This document shows positions 45,701 to 55,700 of a stretch of 64,000 nt of DNA, in pieces (position 1 is the stretch's first letter; each line of letters opens with the position of its first letter). The notes below the pieces were generated by a model. The model worked only from the letters and a program-made list of their open reading frames with translations, was not told where the DNA came from and did not search any database. Both the position numbers and the translations under genes were made by a program. Origin of the DNA: Drechslerella dactyloides (taxonomy: Eukaryota > Ascomycota > Orbiliomycetes > Orbiliales > Orbiliaceae); assembly GCA_020064725.1 (NCBI GenBank), contig JAGTWJ010000001.1:4092001-4156000 (forward strand). The letters are read 5' to 3'.

Positions 45701-48700
45701 ACCTCGACGTTTCTCTGACAACCTTGTAGTCTGATACCCCTATCGTCAGCCGCAGCAGGGAATTCGACTTGTGAAGTAAAACATACCGTTTCATCCAGGT
45801 CCTTCTCATCGTATCTTGCCTTTCTGGGTTGTCATGACTCTGCTTGTATACTATGATCTCTTCTAACTCTGCAAGCATCTGCACTCGAACAATGACACTA
45901 GTCTGACTGTTAGTAGGTCGCCCAAGCTTTGGCCAAGCTTTTCAAGGAAGAACAATACCTATATGCCCGGCTATAACTTTCGCCCACAAGAGCACTAAGT
46001 TCAGAATCTAGGCCTTCACGGGCTTTCTCGATATGCAAAGCTGCCTCGTCAAAATGATTTCGATGGAGAGCTAAAATTGCACCAAAGAAGGAACGATCTG
46101 GTGACAAATGTTTCATCACACTGATATAATCATCCATGATGTCCCACTGTCCAAGTCCCCAGGCTGCTGCTGTTGCAAGCGGTGCAATTGCCCTTTGCAT
46201 GTCATGTGTAGCATGAGTCCATTTCTCTTGAGCTAGCTGGGAAAGCTGCTCCCACTCTCCCAGAGCATGCAAACATTTCATTTTTCCCATTGTGACTTCG
46301 AATGAGTTTGGCTCATCAAGCTCACGTAACTGATATGCTTTAAGAGCTTCCTCCCATCTCTGGAGCTTTTCGAACCATGATTCCTTAAGGGGAACATCAT
46401 TGTATTGCTGGGCTCGACGAAGGATACCGATTGCTGCATCGGACTGCTGGAGCTGATTATTGATTTTTATAAGGGCTTCGATGGTACTGGTTTGAGGCTC
46501 TTGCAGGAACTCAGTCTCCTTATAATGTAATGCTTTGGCGAAAGCATGGCATTTCGCAGCGTATTTGCCAAGAGTGCGAATATCGATCGGTAAGGCCTTA
46601 TCGTCATGCTCCATGAATTCTGCCAAATTGAGAAGAATTTGGAGAATTTCAGGAGGGATATTTGGCGACGTCAGTGCCAGCTCGATGGATCTCACTAACT
46701 CTTCCTAAAAAAAAAAAAAAAAAAACCGCTGTCAGCTTTGGCATATCCAAAGGTACGAGCTTAAAAGGACGTAATGCCTACCTGATACTGATCATATAGC
46801 TCCACCCAGCACGAAACAAAGGCAGCATTGAAAAGGTCTTTTGCAAGAGGATAATATGCACCAGCCAGCCCAGCACAAGCACGGAGAGCGTGAGATGGCG
46901 ATTCCTTGAGAAGTTCGACACTAAAGCGTCTTATCCATTCCTGCCAGTCCTCACGTGTGGATCGCTGGGATGCTTCCCACGCGTTCTTCAGATGTTGTTG
47001 GTTCACTGTCTGTTTCTTGGAATGCGTGTCTGGGATGAGCCCTTCATCGGATTTCTCACCCAACCTAAAATCCAGGTCAGCTAAGACATAATTCAGGGAA
47101 GAGTAAGCCGGGTTGTCTAACATTTCATCAGGATTGAGATCCTGTGGCAGTGATTCCCCTTTCAACAACTTCGAAACGAGAAGTTCATAATTAGGATGCT
47201 GAGTCTTTGTCTGGACAAGGCACTATTAAACAATTTCATTAGAAGAAGTCGATTCTAGGAGGACGACTTGGGCACTATACCTTGTTGATCATTGGGATAA
47301 AGTGCGCGTAATCTTGTCCAAGTTGGAAAACGAGGGCACACAAAGTGTCCAATGCCGCCATACGAAGTTCATGGTTCCCACTTTGTAGAACGCGAGCCAA
47401 TGGATGGATGATACGCGATGCGTGATCAGATAGGTTCACCTTTCTCGAAAGCTTTGCGATGGTCTCGATAGCTGCTCTACGGGCTGGGACTGGCTGCGTC
47501 GGTTTCTCAAACGAGCGGACGACCACAGGAAGGATCAAGTGCATGTACTCCTCGCTGTTTGCGCCAAAAACCGAAAATGCATGGAGAACCTTTTTTGTTA
47601 AAGTTCGCCCTGTGCTGCTGTCCGTTTCCAGAACCTGAAGCATTAGCGGCAAAAGTTGCGCAAGGTATACCTTGAATTCACCCTCGAGAGAACGTGCAAT
47701 TGCCTCCACCAGTTGCAATATTGTAATCTGCAAATTTGGGTTGAGTTGCCAATGTTCTCGAATTAGTTGTAAAATGTCAGGCAAGAAATTTCGGATGTGC
47801 TGCTTGACAATGGATACGAGATTGCTTAGTTGGTTAAAGTAAGACTCAAGCTTGCTGGGCTGGCTTGTTCGTATCACACTTGTGAACCCGGGAATAATCT
47901 GACCAAGAAACGGCACACACTTCAAGCCTAACGTTTTGAATATGTTCATGATAGCGTCGATAACAGCCGAGTGTTGCGTGTTCAAGGATTGGTCTTTGAG
48001 CATGTTCATGAGAGAATTGATCACCACCGTTGGATAGTATTCTTCATTCGAGGGTGTAAGCCCTGTCATTATCAGCGATACGTCCGTGATAATACTGCTC
48101 TGGTCGGCGGGTCTATTTTCCGGTCCTTGTTCGACAACCTATATTCATGATGATTTTAGTTCGGATCTGTATTTAAAATAAGGATATGTTCTTTACCTGA
48201 TGCTTATATGGGTCGATAGCGCCGAGGATCCCCATAAGTTTAATCGTCTCTTTCCTCAAATATCCAGTTTGTTCAGTTTTGACAATGTTGACGAGGATCG
48301 TTAGGAGGTGAGGATACTCGATATAGGGATCAATGACATAGCCCGAATCGCTCGCCAATTGGCCCAGTGTTTTCAAGGCAGCCTCTCTCTTGGACGAAGA
48401 ACCCTGATCTTGCAAAGTATCAATTATTATCGGCATCAGCTGAGGTATGTATGGGACCATATCCTCGCCGCCAACCGTCGCAAGCTCTCCGAGAGCACCG
48501 AGGACGCTTGAAGCCACACCTGCGCTTGAATCGGATGCTTTTGGAAGCAGTACAGTGACTATAGGGTCAACGTATGGCTTTATGAGTTTTTGAGAAGCAG
48601 AAACCAGATGGCTGAGAAGTTTCGCGCTTTCCTCCTTGCTCCGAGCTACAGTAGAGTATTCAAGTTCGGTAAGAAGCTGTATTAGAGATTTCCGAAGTGA

Positions 48701-50895
48701 TGGCATGACATATGCGGGGTTGTGAGCTGTCAAACGCCCGATTATCGTGATGGCGGATTCTCGAATGGCGAACACTTCATCATTTAGCGCCAGAAAGAGA
48801 GTCCGAACATTCTCTGCACGAGCTAGGTGCCTATCAAATCGGGCATCGAGAGAATCAAGCACAGTTTTCCGGATATCGGGGTCTGCTTAGGTGAATGAGC
48901 TTTGATCAACCCCTGATACTTATTAGCGGATACACCTACCTGGGTCAGCAATTCCCACGGCGAGGAGCTTCTCCATTACGTCCCCAACAACTTGGATAGC
49001 ATTGTTGCTAGTTTGGTAACATATTGGATCTCGTACGAAGAGTTGACAGCAAGTTAGTGCTGCCGCCTTTCGGACCTCAGGGTTATCATCTTCCACGTAT
49101 TTGATCACACAGTCTCGAACGAATTCATTGAGTATGCGACCTGGATATCTCGTTAGCAAATGATGCCTCGTAGAATAGCCATGAACGATATCTCTTACCA
49201 GAGAAATCAAAGCTTCCAAGAGTGTGAAGAGCCAGTATCACATTCGAGTCTTTAAGTTCGTTGCCGCTAGGGTCGCGAACTTCTTTTAAGGGTTGTTGAA
49301 CCGCTGCTAGTTCAGCCGGGCTCCCCAGAGGTTTGAATGGCCGCCCACTCAGAACGAGACTAAGCATGTTCAACAGCTTCTCTTGGATCTGAGGGAGTAA
49401 TGGGGGTATGTAATGAGCAAGATCCACCAGAGCCTGGGTCAAAGAATCGCTCAAGGGACAACTGAATAGGAGGGAAAGCAGCTCTTGGATGTATTTGGTC
49501 AACGCCAAGCCTACTGCGGTAGCCAGCATGCTTATACACTGGAAGTAGGCTGGCTCAACAGGAACCCGTCGTCTAGAGGACTTTAGTTAGTAGGTCCTCA
49601 GAAATCTGCTCGGATAAAAACGTCCAAAACGTACCCCTTGGTTGACAGTCCATCTTTTATACATTGAAGGACGTCTTCGAGATAGGGGTTCATGCTACTC
49701 CCAACAGCGATTGCCACTTGACCAATCGCAACGAATGCCACACTTCTATCGCGTTCTTTTTTCAACTGGGACTGTAGGTGCATCATGCAACGGTGCAGAT
49801 AAGAACTGACAAATTCGTCTGGGTTGTATGCCGCAAGAATGGGTATTAAAGTCACAACAGACTTTCTGATAAGGATATCTCGATGATCCTTATATTTAAG
49901 AACAAGTTCACAGACGCCCCCGTAGCGATCATGCATGAACATCCCTGCTCTGAGAAGAAGCTCTCTGTATGTTAAAAGGCTACCGTGAATTGCGTCCGTT
50001 GTCCCGAGCTTGAGTCCATGTTGAGCCCCTTCGAGGATCTTGTTATACCACTGTGCCCTCAGTTGGTTATCCCTCTGGTATAATATCTCCAGACATGCGC
50101 AAAGTGCTTCCGCAGCAGCCTCTCGAATAAGGACTTTAGAGTCTCGGAGGGCCACCCAGAGCAACTCGAGAATTTGAGGCACATAGGTATAAAAAAGAGT
50201 GGGCGAATTCCTTGCGAGTTCCTTCAACAAGAGGACTGCCGCAAACCTTCGATTCTCTTGCCTGTCGCTCTGCAGCCACTCCAACGCCTGTCGTGTCTCG
50301 CTCTCGACAAGATCGGCTGTTAGGGGGCCACCCGGCGTGGCGAGCCTGCCTAACGATTTAGCAGCTAACACCATAGCAGCCGTGTCGTTTCCTCTGATCA
50401 CACTTCTGAGATAGTTGGCGAATCTAGTCGTTTTCTGCATCGAGTCATCTCCGTCAAAATCGATCAGACGGTCAAGCGCAAGGATCCCACCGATTTTATC
50501 CGATGTATCGTTGCTGTGTATCATTTCGAATATGCGTTTGTTGATATCGTTGTTGAACCGAGTGAATGCTTCCGCAGGCATTTCTAGGGATAGACGGTCG
50601 TGAATATTGGAACATGCTTATAAAAACACAGGAAAACAGGACCTTAGAAAAAACTCACCTCGTTGACTAACAACCAGTATAGTCCGAAGGTCTTCTGCAG
50701 CCTTTTGCCGCGTTTCATCCGCTTTACTGGTGGTGTAGCATGGTCAATTAGACATACAAGTTCCTCGAAAACGAATGGCCGAAATAAGTAATCTGGGAGA
50801 GATTCAAGCAGGGGTTGCAAGGTCACTTCGTACCTATTCCTCAGATCGGAGAACACACGGGTCACCGCATCGTTTGCAACCGTCGGGGCCGCCAT
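42700..50895 (-). CDS. TOR: TOR serine/threonine kinase (phosphatidylinositol kinase-related)
   Basis: Seventeen exons give 2382 aa: 50895-50834, 50726-50659, 50583-49635, 49572-49199, 49140-48940, 48882-48197, 48138-47281, 47222-46782, 46704-45959, 45897-45787, 45739-44542, 44476-44233, 44174-44037, 43977-43195, 43113-42866, 42804-42769, 42705-42700. HEAT repeats fill roughly residues 1-1200, the FAT domain 1250-1830. The FRB domain (about 1860-1970) has EEASRLYFGDHNIEAMF with the Ser contacted by FKBP-rapamycin, and AFGRDLHDARDWCNTFRRTG. The kinase has LGLGDRHPSNLMLDR and VVHIDFGDCFEVAM. The FATC tail is LENLCQLYVGWCAFW. One TOR gene is typical of filamentous fungi; it sits in TORC1/TORC2 and drives nutrient-dependent growth. 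The last exon holds only Trp and stop. Exon 9 is preceded by a run of 19 T. Confidence 0.97.
46686..46781 (-). repeat. TOR: Poly-T polypyrimidine tract in TOR intron 8
   Basis: On the coding strand the intron (46781-46705) ends in an uninterrupted run of about 19 T before AG, far longer and purer than in neighbouring introns. It is A-rich on the plus strand (about 46707-46725). Confidence 0.8.
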
Positions 50896-51921
50896 CGTTA
50901 GCGTCGGCCCCGGACGAAGGGCGAGGCGCGGAGCCTAATGATTAGGTATCGGGTTCGTCAAAGAATTTGGTGAGGGCCACACGTTGCTGTAGTTTATATC
51001 GAATGGTAGTCCCAGTGGCCGACCCAGGCAAGTCTGGCCTCGAGACTAGAATGGTAGGCAAGCCTTTGAAGCTATGCGTCAGGGAGATTCTCAGCGCACA
51101 GCAGCGGATAACGCTGAGGGCCGAGAAGATTCGGTAAGCGAAGAAAGTTTGAGTACTTGTGCAAGCTGTGCGGCCGTAGGAGACGAGTGGAATAGAGCTC
51201 TGGGAGATTGTCTGAAGCCGAGGGTCCTGAAATTCGGCAACTAGGCCGTAGCGAATTTGAACGTTAGGACCAATGATCAGAAGTAGCGGCGCAAAAAGGA
51301 TAGTAGAGCGCAGACCTTCGCCAACCGAGTGTTTCTTAGATCCTTTCTCTATCCTGTATCTTCTTCTTGTTCTTCTTCTTCCGCTCCTTGTCCTTGCGCC
51401 TGGAATCGGCTCGCAGCCGGGAGGAGATCGGAACGACAGTTGGTGGAGGTGATGGCGGTCGTTTGAAGACCAGCGCGTGAGCGAGAGCCGTCTGCGGTTT
51501 TGTTTCGGGTGAGCTGCAGCGCCGCAGAGCCAAGACTTTCAGGCTTTCCGCAGCAACTATTTTTAGCTTACCTAATCCAGCTGCCAGCCAAATTTTTTTT
51601 TTCCTGCGTTGGAGTGAGCCCTTTCTCATCTACTACTGTTTTTTTTTTTTTTTTTTTTTTTCTTCCTTTCTGCTACATTTAAAATCTCTTTCTGCTGTCA
51701 TCGGCAGGCACCTTCTTTCACTCAACCATCCCTTTCATCAACGCTCCAACATCCGTCCATCTACCCTGCGCAACTTCCGTATCGCGTTTCAGTAACTTCC
51801 ATCAGAATTACGCTTAGCCTCCAAAACCCAGGACCCCGCAGCCCCAGCTCATATACACAGGGAGCCCTTTTCGCCATCTGATCAGATCCACAGACGACCC
51901 GCAAACATTCAGGTCGGAGCC
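50896..51921. other. Divergent promoter region of TOR and DBP2
   Basis: 1.03 kb between the two start codons. A poly-T run of 23 bases at about 51639-51661 lies some 260 bp before the DBP2 ATG, and the DBP2 leader is C/T-rich. Such poly(dA:dT) tracts often exclude nucleosomes. No other gene is seen. Confidence 0.6.
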
Positions 51922-54896
51922 ATGTCCTACGGTGATTACTCGCGAAGCTATGGAGGGGGCGGTAGCGGTGGAGGCGCTGGACATTCCAACGGGTATTTCT
52001 CCTCCCTTGTTACTTGACAATACAAACCCTCCACCTCGATCGCAAATGGCTCAATAAACCTCCGAGCCTGACGCTCGCGAGCTGTCGGAGCGCTGGAAGT
52101 TTCGAGACGTACCAGAGCGACGCGCGTACGCTAACATTTTGAGCGCAGATATTACGGCAACTCCAACGGATACTCCTCGGGAGGCTACCATGGTTCATCA
52201 AATGGATACGGAGGTGGTTCAGGATCTTACTCGAATGGTTATGGTGGAGGATCCGGTGATAAAATGTCTGGCATCGGCGCCAATTTGAAGAAACCGCAAT
52301 GGGGTATGCCCAGTCGATTCCCCTTCAAAGAATATTTTCTGAGTGCACGATACTAACTGATTCCCCTGAAACATCCAGACCTAGAATCGCTCCCCAAATT
52401 CGAGAAGTCTTTCTGTATGTCGATTCTCGCCCGCAGTCTACAAAGCCAACTGAACTATACTAACGATAATTCCCCTGTAGACAAACCCTGCGATGCCGTT
52501 CAGAAGCGATCAGCACCAGAAGTCGATGCCTACCGTAACTCGCGCCAAATGCGCGTCACCGGACGTGATGTGCCCAAACCTGTGCAATCTTTCGATGAGG
52601 CAGGCTTTCCTGGTAAGTCATCTCAATGAAGCGAGCGTCCCTGGTTAGCTGCCAGCCGCATATATATGCTAACACTTCTTCTTGTGACTCCAAAGCGTAC
52701 GTCATGAACGAGGTCAAAGCCCAAGGCTTCAAGGAACCCACTCCCATCCAGGCTCAAGGGTGGCCGATGGCATTATCCGGACGCGATGTGGTGGGAATCG
52801 CAGAGACTGGCTCGGGAAAAACTTTGACATACTGTCTACCCGCAATCGTCCATATAAACGCCCAGCCTCTTCTCGCCCCGGGCGACGGTCCTATCGTGCT
52901 CGTGCTTGCTCCGACGCGAGAACTAGCTGTTCAGATTCAGCAGGAAGTCACCAAATTCGGCAAATCATCCCGCATCAGAAACACTTGTGTCTACGGCGGT
53001 GTCCCTCGAGGACAGCAGATAAGGGAACTTGCTAGAGGCGTGGAAGTTTGCATCGCAACCCCAGGCCGCCTCATCGACATGCTCGAAGCCGGGAAGACAA
53101 ATCTTCGCCGCGTCACATATCTTGTCCTCGATGAAGCCGATCGCATGCTTGATATGGGTTTTGCTCCTCAAATTAACAAGATCGTGGGCCAAATTCGCCC
53201 CGACCGACAGACCCTTATGTGGTCCGCAACCTGGCCAAAAGAGGTCCGGCAACTTGCGCACGACTACTTGAAAGATTTCATCCAGGTCAATATCGGCTCT
53301 CTCGAGCTTTCGGCCAACCATCGCATTACCCAGATCGTTGAGGTCGTCTCCGAATTCGAGAAACGTGACAAGTTGGTGAAGCACCTCGAACGCGTTATGG
53401 ACGACAAGGAGACCAAATGTCTTATTTTCGTTGGTACAAAACGCGCTGCAGACGATATCACGAGGGTAAATTTTACCATGCCTTATAGGCTACATCTTAA
53501 TGCGCATGCATTCGCTAACGATACCTGTATTCCAGTTCTTACGCCAAGATGGTTTCCCAGCACTGGCTTTGCACGGAGACAAGGCTCAAAATGAGCGCGA
53601 TTGGGTATGATGAACAAACCGGGTCGTTCTATCTTCTCTTGCTAACAACTATTAGGTTCTCAATGAATTCAAGACCGGCAAGAGCCCTATCATGGTTGCG
53701 ACGGATGTTGCGTCCCGTGGGATTGGTATGTTAAGGCCCTTGACCCCATCTACTCACGTGTGTCACAGTGCGGTCCAGCCCTCCTTTTCTTCTAGACAGC
53801 CCTGGATATCTGCTCTTTAAACCCACTTTCTGCTTTCCTATGGCCAGCGACAGCTCTTTCTTGCTTGGATCTGCCTCGACTTCCGCGATGCGTATCGTTA
53901 CTTTTCGTACAATAGTGGGGCAGACCAAGCTATGTACAGCGCCCTTCTTTTCGAGAATCAGAAGGAAATTTGGTCAGGAAACGCAAATTGGTAAGTCGAG
54001 GATGTTCGCCCCTATCATCAAGATAGAAGGCGTTTCCTCGGCTGTAGCTAAAGAATGCAACTATCCAGCCTTACCTGGTTGCCGATTTTGCACTCTCTAT
54101 GGGGTTTAACTGTGGTGCCAGATGTCATTGCTCGTGAGAGCATTAAGCGGAAATTGGACCTGCTGTGTACGCCAGGTGAGTTACATGTATATCCGCGTCC
54201 AATACTAACTGATCAACGGATGTCCGCAATATAACCCATGTCATCAACGTCGACTATCCGAACAGTAAGTCACTTCGATATTCCCGCAGCCTTCGAATCA
54301 ACGAGCATCGCTGACTTTCATGCCATTTCATAGATAGCGAGGTATGCATCAGAGCCGGGCCTGGGTCGAGAATCGATATTATAGTGAACCATAACTCTAA
54401 TTCTTATCTAGGACTATGTCCATCGCATTGGTCGTACTGGACGTGCAGGGTATGTCGCTACTCCATGGCTGGCGTTTGATTCCCGCATCCGTCACAGAAT
54501 ACTGACATTTCCATCGTTTCCGGATCATAGGCAGAAGGGCACAGCAATTACATTCTTTACTACTGAGAACGCCAAACAGGCCCGTGATCTAGTCACAGTA
54601 CTCACGTAAGTGCAATTCTCGAAAAAGCGCCATCTTGAAGATACCATGAGCACCTCACTCACAAACATCTCTCATACAGGGAAGCTAAGCAGCAGATAGA
54701 CCCCCGTCTCTCTGACATGGCCAGAGGACCCGGCTACGGCGGCGGGGCCTCGAGAGGGCGTTGGGGAGGATCCCGTGGCGGCCGCGGAGGTGAGAGATCG
54801 CTATTCCATTTCGACTATATGAACATCTCGTATTAACAACGTCGGACAGGCTTCACCTCCTCCAACACGGCTCCATTGGGCAGTCGGCGCTACTAA
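51922..54896 (+). CDS. DBP2: DEAD-box RNA helicase Dbp2 (p68/DDX5 family)
   Basis: Thirteen exons (51922-51992, 52149-52303, 52379-52414, 52481-52612, 52696-53465, 53536-53604, 53656-53725, 54220-54264, 54334-54341, 54413-54450, 54532-54606, 54680-54789, 54850-54896) give 541 aa. The N-terminus is Gly/Ser/Tyr-rich. Helicase motifs: [14 protein letters not shown] (Q), AETGSGKT (I), PTRELAVQI (Ia), TPGRL (Ib), DEADRM (II), SATWP (III), [13 protein letters not shown] (V), [10 protein letters not shown] (VI). An RGG-rich tail ([13 protein letters not shown]) follows. Dbp2 acts in mRNP assembly, nonsense-mediated decay and rRNA processing in yeast. Exon 9 has only 8 nt. The long intron 7 (53726-54219) lacks a canonical acceptor; see separate entries. 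The model is certain except at that junction. Confidence 0.93.
53726..54219 (+). other. DBP2: Long DBP2 intron after helicase motif V, ending in GG
   Basis: The intron starts with a normal GTATGT after GGG-ATT-G. The next conserved coding block is AT-GTC-CGC-AAT-ATA-ACC-CAT (G/D-V-R-N-I-T-H), whose first base is 54220. It is preceded by GATCAACGG, with a perfect TACTAAC branch site at 54202-54208. Frame and conservation fix the border at ACGG|AT, so the 3' dinucleotide is GG, not AG. Yeast and fission-yeast DBP2 genes are known to have a long conserved intron in the C-terminal helicase part, involved in autoregulation in S. cerevisiae; this intron may correspond to it (inference). Confidence 0.7.
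54122..54175 (+). other. DBP2: Possible in-frame 54-nt cryptic exon inside the DBP2 intron
   Basis: Bounded by GTGCCAG before 54122 and GTGAGT after 54175. It enters in phase 1 and leaves in phase 1, has no stop, and would insert 18 residues ([18 protein letters not shown]) between SRGI and DVRN. It is followed by a typical 44-nt intron with TACTAAC, again ending in GG. No Dbp2 known to me has such an insertion, so it may be an alternative exon. Confidence 0.45.
54334..54341 (+). other. DBP2: Eight-nucleotide micro-exon in DBP2
   Basis: ATAGCGAG lies between TTTCATAG and GTATGC. Together with the A left over from exon 8 it encodes N-S-E, giving [20 protein letters not shown] across three exons, exactly the family sequence. 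Confidence 0.85.
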
Positions 54897-55700
54897 CTTG
54901 CAGGATGCATAATTTGATGATTGTGAAGTGATAGATATCTGCTTCTTTCTTTTGTTACCGCTTTGGTCCGTTCACTCGTAGATTCTTACGGCAATACATC
55001 TGCAATGTGGTCAGTAATCTCGGGCTTGTCATGGATCGACCAGTTCCACGATCTAACAGCTTGCGGGCATATCAGCCCGCCACTGACCAACCATTCAGAC
55101 TAACATGAAGCTGCAACTGGGTTCCTTTTATTATCATTCGTACTTTCTTTTTGGAAAATGTCTTAATCCTTTTTTTTGTCCGCTTCATCATCTGGTTCAG
55201 CTTGGTCCGATGGTGGATGATATCTTCGAGACCATCGTTGTACCATGATGCAAGTGCTGTCTTGTTTCTAGGGTATCCGTTCGTACTTATGAGGGATAGA
55301 ATAGTGTTCTTGTTAGACTAGGTGCTCAATACAAAATTTCGGGTGAACTGGTGCTTCCAGACTGTCGAGCGCCAGCATTACTCGGTTCCGCAAAGCCACC
55401 ACAACGCAACTGGGCAAAGAAGGCGTTTGCTTGTGTTGCCTGCTGTTTGCCAGCATTCAAATTGTCACGTTTGTCCGTAACCGAGCCCACACAACCCCAC
55501 CGATGTAGAAGCACCCCCCGAAAAAAAAAAAAAAAAAGAAAGGAACAGCTTCCACCTTGTTGCAACCACCTTCATCTCCAACGACAGGTTCACCACCTTC
55601 GATACACTATCTCCAGGCAGGCGTTGTAACACCACCCTCCCCAGTCTTACCATCCGACTTCCGATCTCAAATATACAGCTTGTACGACCGATAGCCCAGC
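54897..55700. other. Spacer between DBP2 and eIF3c
   Basis: About 800 bp: DBP2 3' flank, then the promoter/leader of the eIF3c gene with a poly-A run at about 55518-55534. No gene seen. Confidence 0.55.
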
